DNA from: Candidatus Bathyarchaeia archaeon
GTDB lineage: Archaea > Thermoproteota > Bathyarchaeia > Bathyarchaeales > Bathyarchaeaceae
Assembly: GCA_035283685.1 (NCBI GenBank)
Contig: DATETJ010000002.1
Span: forward strand, 248,001 to 312,000
Length of the DNA: 64,000 nucleotides
Direction of reading: 5' to 3'
Shown piece after piece: positions 57,252 to 64,000 of the stretch; position 1 is the first letter of the stretch; every line of letters begins with the position of its first letter. A program made the position numbers and the translations under genes. A model generated the notes under the pieces. It saw only the letters and a list, made by a program, of their open reading frames with translations, ran no database searches and was not told the DNA's origin.

Positions 57252-57275
57252 GTTCCTTGGTGTGGAGAGTCATAG

Positions 57276-58166
57276 TCATTGTTGTAGCTTCTTATATTTT
57301 TCCCACGAGGCATCAACCCAACGCTTCAACTCATCAATGTCTTCCGGAGTCATGGAGTCAAAGCGCCCCTGATGCTTCAGGTATTCTTCAAGTGGTTTGC
57401 GCTTGGCTTTATCTACCAGAGCAGTGCTGGGTGAACTAAACTCGAGCTTGCCGTTCACGATTTCGTAGAGCGGCCAAATTCCTGTTTGAACTGCTAGTCT
57501 TCCGAGTTCAACCGTTTTTTCGGTTGAGTAACGCCATCCAGGCGGGCAAGGAGTCAAGACTTGAATGTATTTTGTGCCAACAAACATTTTCGCCTTTTTC
57601 AGTTTGTTGACAAAATCGAGTGGATAGGAGATGCAGGCTGTGGCAACGTAGGGTATCCCATGGGCAGCCATTATCATGGGCACATCTTTTTTGTGTTCTC
57701 GCTTGCCAGTCGGCGTGGTTGTTGTACGTGATCCAAACGGCGAAGAGCCGCTGCGTTGAAAACCTGTATTCCCATACGCTTCGTTGTCGTAGCACACGTA
57801 AATGAAGTTGGTTCCTCTCTCAGCTGCGCCTGACAAAGCCTGCAAGCCAATATCAACAGTGCCACCGTCTCCAGCCCAAGCCAGCACATTAACGTCTTTT
57901 ATGCCTCTGGCTTCATAGGCTGCAACAACTCCAGACGCGGCTGCGGCTGCGGCTTCAAATGCAATGTTGAGGCACGGGGTATCAAACGCAGTGAAGGGAT
58001 AGGCACTGTGCAGCACTGACGTGCAGCATGCTGGAACAACGAACACTGTTTTCGGTCCGAGCGCTTTTTGAGCCAGTCTGATTGCAACTGTGGCTCCGCA
58101 TCCTGTGCATGCAGCGTGTCCAGGAAGCAAGCCTTCTTGCGTGGGAAGTTCCTTTAATGTTGCCAT
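57276..58166 (-). CDS. porB: 2-oxoacid:ferredoxin oxidoreductase beta subunit (copy 1)
   Basis: The thiamine-diphosphate subunit has GHAACTGCGATVAIRLAQ with the iron-sulfur CxxC, the TPP/Mg site WAGDGGTVDIGLQALSG followed by CYDNEAYGNTGFQRSG, and a C-terminal Cys in TPCPPGWRYS. The start is the ATG at 58166 (MATLKELPTQEG). It is the fourth gene of a gamma-delta-alpha-beta operon. Whether pyruvate or branched 2-oxo acids are the substrate is not decided by sequence alone. Confidence 0.93.
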   Translation of the reverse strand: MATLKELPTQEGLLPGHAACTGCGATVAIRLAQKALGPKTVFVVPACCTSVLHSAYPFTAFDTPCLNIAFEAAAAAASGVVAAYEARGIKDVNVLAWAGDGGTVDIGLQALSGAAERGTNFIYVCYDNEAYGNTGFQRSGSSPFGSRTTTTPTGKREHKKDVPMIMAAHGIPYVATACISYPLDFVNKLKKAKMFVGTKYIQVLTPCPPGWRYSTEKTVELGRLAVQTGIWPLYEIVNGKLEFSSPSTALVDKAKRKPLEEYLKHQGRFDSMTPEDIDELKRWVDASWEKYKKLQQ

Positions 58167-58171
58167 GGTTT

Positions 58172-59350
58172 TCACTCTCTTAAGCCTATCCAGTTGACCT
58201 CGCGTTCAACTTTCCCAGCCTTCAGATACTGATACGACTTGTTTGCCATGTTCTCGATGTCGTGGATTGTGACGTCGCGGCCGCCTAAGCCAGCAATGAA
58301 CCCTGTTGCTAGCGGTCTGTCTTTCTCATGGTAGAGTGAGGCTTTGGTTTCCGTGTGGAGCGGTCCTTCCATACCGTAGGAGACTTGACGGTCGATTATG
58401 GTTAAGATCTGTGCGTTTCGAGCGATGTTCTGAATGTCGTCTTTGGGAAAGGGTCTGAAAACCCGCACTCGAGCAGCGCCTACTTTGCGTCCTTGTTTTC
58501 GTAGGCTGTCAACTGCGAGTTTGGCTTCGCTTCCGATGGTGCCCATTGACATTATGATGTTGTCAGCGTCTTCGCATCGGTATTTTTCGATGTGTCCGCC
58601 GTGTTCAATGCCGAATTTCTTTCCGTATTCCTTGTCTACTTGTGGGATAAGCTGTCTAGCGTTTTCCAAAGCATCGTACATGAATGACCTGAATTCCATG
58701 TACCATTCAGGATATACGATGCTGCCGTGGGTGACGGGTTTCTCAACATCGAGCTCCCAAGGTGGACTGTAAGGTGGCAAGAAATCGTCTATATCCCTTT
58801 GGTCTGGAATCGTCACGGGCATTGAGGTGTGTGATAGTATGAAGCCTTCGAAGCAAACCATAGCGGGCATATAGACCCGTTTGTCTTCACAGAGCTTGTA
58901 GGCTTGAATAATGGTGTCAAAAATTTCCTGATTATCAGCGCAGTAGTACTGAATCCAGCCTGTGTCTCGCTGTGAAAGCGAGTCGCTGAAATCAGCCCAG
59001 ATGTTCCACGGTGGACCCATAGCACGGTTAACTACAGCCATAACAATAGGTAAGCGTGCAGCCGAAGCCCAGTGAAGCATTTCGTGCATAAGTGCCAAGC
59101 CATGCGCAGATGTTGCCGTGAACGCGCGTGCTCCTCCCACAGCAGCACCTATACATGCGGCCATGGCGCTGTGTTCGGATTCAACTCGGATGTACTTGGC
59201 ATCCATCTCTCCGGATTCAACAAGCTCAGCTATCTGCTCCACCACAGTTGTTTGAGGTGTAATCGGGTAGGCGGCGATAACTTTGGCTCTTGCAGCCTTG
59301 CAGGCTAGCCCTGCTACACGGTTGCCTGTTTCAACTATAACCTGGGTCAT
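58172..59350 (-). CDS. porA: 2-oxoacid:ferredoxin oxidoreductase alpha subunit (copy 1)
   Basis: The alpha subunit, from ATG 59350 (MTQVIVETGNRVAG), contains AAYPITPQTTVVEQIAEL, VESEHSAMAACIGAAVGGAR, TATSAHGLALMHEML and the GSEAKLAVDSLR region. The ATG shares its last base with the porD stop, so translation is coupled. The paralogue at 61261-62436 has the same order of motifs. Confidence 0.93.
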   Translation of the reverse strand: MTQVIVETGNRVAGLACKAARAKVIAAYPITPQTTVVEQIAELVESGEMDAKYIRVESEHSAMAACIGAAVGGARAFTATSAHGLALMHEMLHWASAARLPIVMAVVNRAMGPPWNIWADFSDSLSQRDTGWIQYYCADNQEIFDTIIQAYKLCEDKRVYMPAMVCFEGFILSHTSMPVTIPDQRDIDDFLPPYSPPWELDVEKPVTHGSIVYPEWYMEFRSFMYDALENARQLIPQVDKEYGKKFGIEHGGHIEKYRCEDADNIIMSMGTIGSEAKLAVDSLRKQGRKVGAARVRVFRPFPKDDIQNIARNAQILTIIDRQVSYGMEGPLHTETKASLYHEKDRPLATGFIAGLGGRDVTIHDIENMANKSYQYLKAGKVEREVNWIGLRE

Positions 59351-59649
59351 TACGTGCCTCCCTCCCGTTCCATTACGATGATTTTCATCGGGCATTCGTG
59401 TGCGCATATTCCGCAGCCTTTACAGTATTCGTAGTTGATTTTGGGCACGTTGTCTGGGTTGAGTTCGATGCAGGCGTCGGGGCAGTAGATCCAGCATATT
59501 CTGCATTTGGTGCATTTTTCCAAGTTGATGGCGGGTCTGAATGTTCTCCATGATCCAGTGTTGCTTGTGCTTCCAGCACGCGGACGAGACAGTGGTGTGA
59601 GCGGCATTTCATGTCTTTTTTTTGGGGCGTTTGCCATCGGCGCCACCAA
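59350..59649 (-). CDS. porD: 2-oxoacid:ferredoxin oxidoreductase delta (ferredoxin) subunit (copy 1)
   Basis: This 99-residue subunit has two [4Fe-4S] motifs, KCTKCRICWIYCPDACIEL and YCKGCGICAHECPMKIIVM, that pass electrons to ferredoxin. The basic 30-residue N-terminus is typical of PorD. It overlaps porA by one base. Confidence 0.94.
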   Translation of the reverse strand: MVAPMANAPKKRHEMPLTPLSRPRAGSTSNTGSWRTFRPAINLEKCTKCRICWIYCPDACIELNPDNVPKINYEYCKGCGICAHECPMKIIVMEREGGT

Positions 59650-59727
59650 TGGTAGAAGTAGAGTTTAGTATAAGGTCAAGGGTTAAAGGGTTTCGCATAC
59701 GTGCTGATAAACATCACTTAATGGATT

Positions 59728-60288
59728 CTACCAGTTCTTGACTAAACGTTCATAAGCCAAAGCGGCGGCTTGGGCGTTCTTTTCTCCAGCTGCGCCATGC
59801 CACACTTGCCGTATGGCGTCGAGCACGCTTTCCAGCTTTACTTCTTCTGTAGCTTTGGCGAAGGCTCCAAGCATAGTCGTGTTCAGGATTGGCAACCCCG
59901 CAACCAGAAGCCCCAGTTCAAGAGCTATGCCTGTTGCGTCAACCGTGGCAACGCGACCACGTTTGAAGTTTAATTCCTCCGGCTTCTTTCGCGTGTTCAC
60001 AACGATCACGCCGTCTTTCTTCAGACCATCGGTGACATCAACTAGGTCCAGAAGCCCAGAGTCTAAAACAATTACATAGTCCGGGGTGTAGATCTGGCTT
60101 CGAACCAGAATAGGCTCATCGGACAAACGGGCAAACGCCTTAACTGGCGCTCCACGACGTTCAGCGCCGAAGAACGGAATAGCTTGCACCCATTTGCCTT
60201 CCTTAAAAGCGGCACGAGCCAACAGCTCAGCGGCTGTGACGCCGCCTTGTCCACCGCGACCGTGAATCCGAATCTCTTTCAGCACCAC
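59728..60288 (-). CDS. porG: 2-oxoacid:ferredoxin oxidoreductase gamma subunit (copy 1)
   Basis: The 186-residue gamma subunit has [37 protein letters not shown] and [17 protein letters not shown], all standard. It heads the minus-strand porGDAB operon and is divergent from the copy 2 operon across 140 bases. Confidence 0.93.
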   Translation of the reverse strand: MVLKEIRIHGRGGQGGVTAAELLARAAFKEGKWVQAIPFFGAERRGAPVKAFARLSDEPILVRSQIYTPDYVIVLDSGLLDLVDVTDGLKKDGVIVVNTRKKPEELNFKRGRVATVDATGIALELGLLVAGLPILNTTMLGAFAKATEEVKLESVLDAIRQVWHGAAGEKNAQAAALAYERLVKNW

Positions 60289-60428
60289 GGTTTTGCTCCA
60301 TCTCGTAGAGTCTGAGAGAAGGTGTTCTCCATATTTAGTTTTGCCCTTTAAGATGTGGCTTCATGCTGGAAATCCTTATATCAACGTTTAATCTCTTGCA
60401 AGAGGTTCTAGTAGGTAAAGACAGGTAA
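60289..60428. promoter_or_regulatory. Divergent promoter region between the two por operons
   Basis: The 140-base gap is A/T-rich around 60330-60400 and contains TTTAGTTTTGCCCTTTAAGA and CCTTATATCAACG. Either could supply TATA elements for both directions. The arrangement would allow shared control of the two oxidoreductases. Confidence 0.4.
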
Positions 60429-60980
60429 ATGTTAGCTGAGATTCGCTGGCATGGAAGAGGCGGCCAAGGCATCGTTAGCGTAAGCCGCTTGCTAGCTGAA
60501 GCCGCATTAATGGACAAGAAACACGTTCAATCTTTTCCTGAGTTTGGACCTGAACGCTCTGGCGCTCCGGTGCGAGGGTTCACACGGATTTCAGATGAAC
60601 CCATTAGCATCCACAGTCAGATCTACAATCCGAATATTGTCGTCGTTGTTGATCCAACGTTACTAAGCACAAATGTGACAGCCGGTTTGGCTGAGAAAGG
60701 CACCATAATCGCGAACACAGAAAGTAACATAGATGAACTGAAGGAGATTTTGTCAGTTCAAGACGCACGTGTTTATGCTGTCAACGCCAAGAAGATAGCG
60801 CTCGATGTTTTGGGGCGACCCATCTACAATACAGCCATGTTAGGTGCGCTTCTGAAAGTCGCACCTCTCGTGGCTTTCGAGTCAATCGAGAAAGCCGTAA
60901 GAGCTCGTTTTCCTGGAACCTTAGGCGAGAAGAATGTTGAAGCCATGAAACGAGCCTACGTGGAGGTTGCTGGAAAGTGA
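60429..60980 (+). CDS. porG: 2-oxoacid:ferredoxin oxidoreductase gamma subunit (copy 2)
   Basis: The 183-residue paralogue starts MLAEIRWHGRGGQGIVSVSR and has FPEFGPERSGAPVRGFTRIS and IYNTAMLGALLKVAPLV. It heads the plus-strand operon and overlaps the delta gene by four bases. The copy is clearly diverged from that at 59728-60288, so the duplication is not recent. Confidence 0.93.
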   Translation: MLAEIRWHGRGGQGIVSVSRLLAEAALMDKKHVQSFPEFGPERSGAPVRGFTRISDEPISIHSQIYNPNIVVVVDPTLLSTNVTAGLAEKGTIIANTESNIDELKEILSVQDARVYAVNAKKIALDVLGRPIYNTAMLGALLKVAPLVAFESIEKAVRARFPGTLGEKNVEAMKRAYVEVAGK

Positions 60981-61264
60981 CAACTGAAAACAAGGCTGGC
61001 TGGAAATCTCTTGAGCCAGGCGCTGTTGTTACTGAACCCGGCTCTTCGCAGAACTATAAGACTGGCGACTGGCGAGCCTTCAGACCCGTTGTAACCAAGG
61101 AGAAATGCGTCAACTGCTTAATCTGCTGGATCTACTGCCCAGACTCCGCGATTATCAGACAGGAAAAATGGGTTGAAATCAACTACGATTTCTGCAAGGG
61201 CTGCGGCATCTGCGCCAAAGAATGCCCAAAACTAGCGATTTCAATGGGAGATGAATTAAGGTGA
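60977..61264 (+). CDS. porD: 2-oxoacid:ferredoxin oxidoreductase delta subunit (copy 2)
   Basis: The 95-residue subunit begins at GTG 60977 and has the two cluster motifs KCVNCLICWIYCPDSAII and FCKGCGICAKECPKLAISM. It overlaps both neighbours by four bases, indicating tight coupling. Confidence 0.94.
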   Translation: MTTENKAGWKSLEPGAVVTEPGSSQNYKTGDWRAFRPVVTKEKCVNCLICWIYCPDSAIIRQEKWVEINYDFCKGCGICAKECPKLAISMGDELR

Positions 61265-62436
61265 CAGCGATAGGCTTAACTGGAGATGAAGCCGTTGCCC
61301 ACGCAGCTAAGCAGAGCAAGGTTGACATTGTGGCTGCGTATCCGATTACGCCTCAAACCATTATTGTGGAAAGGTTCAGCAAGTACGTAGCCGATGGAGA
61401 AGTGCACACTGGATACGTCTGCGTCGAGTCAGAACACTCAGCTCTGTCAGCCTGCATTGGTGCCAGCCTAACTGGAGCACGAGTTTTCACGGCAACATCA
61501 AGCCAAGGCTTGGCACTAATGCACGAAATGATGTACATTGCCTCTGGCCTCAGATGCCCAATCGTGATGGGAGTCGCTAACAGAGCCTTATCTGCGCCGA
61601 TTAACATTCACGGCGACCATTCGGACATGATGGGGTCAAGGGACAGCGGCTGGATCCAAATCTACGTTGAAAACGCGCAAGAAGCATACGACTGGACGAT
61701 TCAGGCATTCAAGATTGCTGAAGACAACAACGTGCAGCTTCCCGTTTCCGTCAACCTAGACGGCTTCATAATTACGCATTGCATGGAAGGCGTGGACGTC
61801 GTTGACGATGTTGTTGTTGCCAAATTCCTGCAGACGAGAACTCCGCTTTTCAAGCTTGATCCAGAGAAGCCGATTACAGTTGGAGCCCTGTGCTTCACAG
61901 ACTACTACTACGAGTTTAAGCGACAGCAAGTTGAAGCCTTAACCAACGTTCGCCCAGTGCTAAATAGAGTAGCCAAAGAATACAAAGGCGTCTCAAGTAG
62001 AAGCTACGGCGTCCTCGACACTTATGGAATGGATGACGCTGAAGCAGCAGTCCTCTGCCTCGGAAGCACCGCTGGAACCGCACGCGAAGTAGCATACAAA
62101 CTCAGAGGGCAAGGAAAGAAAGTTGGCGTCGTAAAGATTTGGCTGTATCGCCCCTTCCCCATCGACGAAGTCAGAGCCGCCTTAAAGAACGTGAAAGCGC
62201 TGGCAGTGTTTGACAAAGCCATCAGCTTCGGAGCTCAATACGGAGCAGTTTGCGCCGATGTGGTTTCAGCGCTGCACACAGCTGAAAAACGTCCTGAGAT
62301 CTTCAATGTGGTTTTCGGATTAGGCGGCAGAGACATCAAGCCGTCTGACATTGAGTCTGTTTTCAACGAAGCCTTAGAGACAGCCAAGACTGGCGTGGTT
62401 AAGCAGGAAACGATGTTCTTGGGGGTGCGAGAGTAA
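61261..62436 (+). CDS. porA: 2-oxoacid:ferredoxin oxidoreductase alpha subunit (copy 2)
   Basis: The 391-residue subunit has VAAYPITPQTIIVERFSKYV, VESEHSALSACIGASLTGAR and SQGLALMHEMMYIASG, paralleling copy 1. It begins at a GTG that overlaps the porD stop, and its stop overlaps the start of porB by one base. Confidence 0.93.
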   Translation: MTAIGLTGDEAVAHAAKQSKVDIVAAYPITPQTIIVERFSKYVADGEVHTGYVCVESEHSALSACIGASLTGARVFTATSSQGLALMHEMMYIASGLRCPIVMGVANRALSAPINIHGDHSDMMGSRDSGWIQIYVENAQEAYDWTIQAFKIAEDNNVQLPVSVNLDGFIITHCMEGVDVVDDVVVAKFLQTRTPLFKLDPEKPITVGALCFTDYYYEFKRQQVEALTNVRPVLNRVAKEYKGVSSRSYGVLDTYGMDDAEAAVLCLGSTAGTAREVAYKLRGQGKKVGVVKIWLYRPFPIDEVRAALKNVKALAVFDKAISFGAQYGAVCADVVSALHTAEKRPEIFNVVFGLGGRDIKPSDIESVFNEALETAKTGVVKQETMFLGVRE

Positions 62437-63356
62437 TGGTCGTCTTAAAGGAATTACCGAAGGAAGAACTGTTCGCTTCAGGCCACAGATTATGCGCTGG
62501 CTGCGGCGAAGGCACAATCAACCGAATGACCATGAAAGCCCTCAGAGGCCCAACCGTGATCATCGCAGCCACAGGATGCAACGAAGTCGCAACCACGATT
62601 TATCCTTACACTTCATGGAAGCTGCCATGGGCACATGTAGCCTTTGAAAACGCAGCGGCAGTTGCCTCAGGCGTGGTGGAAGCATACAAGGCTATGGCGC
62701 GGAGAGGCGCTGGACAACAGCAGATCGACGTTATAGCTATGGCTGGAGACGGCGGCACATACGACATAGGCCTCCAAGCCTTAAGCGGAGCTCTTGAGAG
62801 AAGACACGACTTCCTGTACATATGCTTGGACAACGAAGCATACATGAACACGGGAATTCAAAGGTCTGGATCTACACCGCACGGAGCCGACACTACAACA
62901 AGTCCAGCGGGCAGCGTCATTCCAGGCAAGCCTGAGTGGAAGAAAGACTTGATCGGCATCTGCGCCGCTCACGGAATCGAGTACGCAGCAACAGCTTCAC
63001 CTGCTTATTGGAACGATTACATGACAAAGGTACGCAAAGGCATCGAAGTCAATGGACCCGCAGTCATCAACGTGCTGTCCCCCTGTCCCCTAGGCTGGCG
63101 CCACGACTCCTCACTAAGCATTGAACTGGTCAAGTTGGCGGTTGAAACCCGCTACTTCCCAGTTTACGAGTTTGAACGCGGCAAATACAAGCTGAACCTA
63201 AACGTGCCGAAGCCTAAGCCGGTAGAGGAATTTCTGAGAGTGCAGGGAAGATTCGGACACTTATTCAAACCCACCTATAGAAAAGACATAATCGACGAAA
63301 TCCAACGAGACGTAGACACCAACTGGAACCGAATCCAGAAACTCTGTACAAACTAG
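62436..63356 (+). CDS. porB: 2-oxoacid:ferredoxin oxidoreductase beta subunit (copy 2)
   Basis: The 306-residue subunit has SGHRLCAGCGEGTINRMTMK, MAGDGGTYDIGLQALSGALE, CLDNEAYMNTGIQRSGSTPH and a Cys in SPCPLGWRHD. It completes the second complex. It ends ten bases before the convergent glycerate kinase gene. Confidence 0.93.
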   Translation: MVVLKELPKEELFASGHRLCAGCGEGTINRMTMKALRGPTVIIAATGCNEVATTIYPYTSWKLPWAHVAFENAAAVASGVVEAYKAMARRGAGQQQIDVIAMAGDGGTYDIGLQALSGALERRHDFLYICLDNEAYMNTGIQRSGSTPHGADTTTSPAGSVIPGKPEWKKDLIGICAAHGIEYAATASPAYWNDYMTKVRKGIEVNGPAVINVLSPCPLGWRHDSSLSIELVKLAVETRYFPVYEFERGKYKLNLNVPKPKPVEEFLRVQGRFGHLFKPTYRKDIIDEIQRDVDTNWNRIQKLCTN

Positions 63357-63365
63357 CCTTATCGG

Positions 63366-64000
63366 CTATACTGCCACGACAACGGCTACATCACAAACAT
63401 TTGTCTCTGTTGGTCCTGTAAACACAAGATCGCCCAGCTTCGAGAAGAACGTGTAAGAATCATTGTTTGCCAAGAATTCTCGCGGGTTCAACTTCAAATC
63501 GTGAGCACACTGCAGAGTTTTACCATCCGCTATCGCTCCAGCAGCATCAGTCGGTCCATCAACACCATCGGTGCTTGCTGAGGCAATAGCCACTCCATCC
63601 ATGTTGCCAATTTTGAGCGCGGCGCCAAGCGCTATCTCCTGGTTTCTACCTCCCTTTCCCTTCCCAACAACTGTGACCGTGGTTTCTCCCCCAGCAACTA
63701 TGCCAGCAGGTTTCGACACGGGGTTTCCAGACTCTACAATCTCCTTTGCCATCGAAGCCAGCACAGTGCCCACATCTCGGGCTTGACCCTCAAGAGCTGA
63801 CGTTAGAAGCAACGAGTTAAGCCGCGCCTTCCTCAAACTGTTGCAAGCTGCGTGACTGGCTGTGAAGTTGTTTCCAACAACGATGTTATGAACTTTCCTG
63901 AAAACTTTGTCGCCCGGCTTAGGAGTCTCGGGAATCAATCCCTTCTCGCCATCAGTCAGAACCTTTCGAACCGAATCTGGCGTTTGACTCCATAGTTCGT
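63366..64000 (-). CDS. gckA: Glycerate 2-kinase (MOFRL family), C-terminal part
   Basis: The gene runs off the right edge; the frame is open to 64000. The visible 211 residues include GNNFTASHAACNSLRKARLN, the MOFRL signature around GGETTVTVVGKGKGGRNQE, ASASTDGVDGPTDAAGAIAD, and a C-terminal GPTETNVCDVAVV. It phosphorylates glycerate to 2-phosphoglycerate, feeding enolase. The N-terminal domain lies outside the window. Confidence 0.92.
   Translation of the reverse strand, partial: ELWSQTPDSVRKVLTDGEKGLIPETPKPGDKVFRKVHNIVVGNNFTASHAACNSLRKARLNSLLLTSALEGQARDVGTVLASMAKEIVESGNPVSKPAGIVAGGETTVTVVGKGKGGRNQEIALGAALKIGNMDGVAIASASTDGVDGPTDAAGAIADGKTLQCAHDLKLNPREFLANNDSYTFFSKLGDLVFTGPTETNVCDVAVVVAV

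Overview
The window is a stretch of chromosome from an archaeon of the TACK/Thermoproteota group, most likely a Bathyarchaeia-type lineage. The domain is clear from the gene content: RpoN, TFE-alpha, aMBF1, S26e, L14e, L34e, Alba, an RPA-like OB-fold protein, archaeal SecY with an EMC3/DUF106 partner, and CCA-encoding tRNA genes, one with an intron. S26e together with L14e and L34e points to TACK rather than most Euryarchaeota. The exact class is an inference. Promoters where visible are A/T-rich TATA boxes. Starts are ATG, GTG or TTG.

Layout. 1-95 is the 5' end of surE. 347-9579 is one long minus-strand run that combines transcription, translation and isoprenoid lipid synthesis (rpoN, enolase, S2, MEMO, mevalonate kinase, isopentenyl phosphate kinase, type 2 IPP isomerase, prenyl diphosphate synthase, gltX, acylphosphatase). 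The IPK gene points to a modified archaeal mevalonate pathway. 9.6-10.8 kb holds a repeat element and two tRNA genes. 10.8-15.1 kb is a compact minus-strand cluster (aMBF1, HflX, aTrm56, TFE, HD protein, DUF2110). 15.1-25.3 kb holds a PUA protein, a CDP-alcohol transferase, S26e, a PfkB kinase, ThrRS, amino acid enzymes and membrane proteins; an alanine aminotransferase gene there carries a single-base frameshift. 25.4-29.5 kb is a ribosomal/secretion operon (L15, SecY, EMC3-like, L34e, Cmk, and an L14e gene that lacks a standard start codon).

29.5-44 kb is accessory DNA. It opens with an orphan but catalytically intact terminase pair (29.9-31.6 kb). Two divergent operons follow: HD phosphohydrolase plus DNA methyltransferase on the minus strand, and a class III nucleotide cyclase-like protein with a degenerate PLD-like C-terminus, a SAM methyltransferase and a thymidylate-kinase-like protein on the plus strand. 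Then come a tiny two-CxxC protein, a Nudix hydrolase, a retropepsin/DUF5678 pair, an HTH-nucleotidyltransferase/HEPN pair, a second HTH/nucleotidyltransferase pair, a decayed nucleotidyltransferase copy and an archaeal AAA ATPase, threaded with three palindromic repeat elements. The nucleotide-signalling block at 31.6-37 kb is my best candidate for an undescribed system, probably defence-related; that function is inference.

44.5-64 kb returns to housekeeping genes: flavodoxin, SWIM-domain protein, DUF131 membrane proteins, RPA, an AsnRS-derived asparagine synthetase, TrpB2, large secreted proteins (a beta-helix protein and a sialidase-like/PKD/dockerin protein), a class III aminotransferase, Alba, and two complete four-subunit 2-oxoacid:ferredoxin oxidoreductases transcribed divergently from 60.35 kb. 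The window ends inside a glycerate 2-kinase gene. The metabolic picture is an anaerobic, ferredoxin-based, amino-acid- or polymer-using archaeon.
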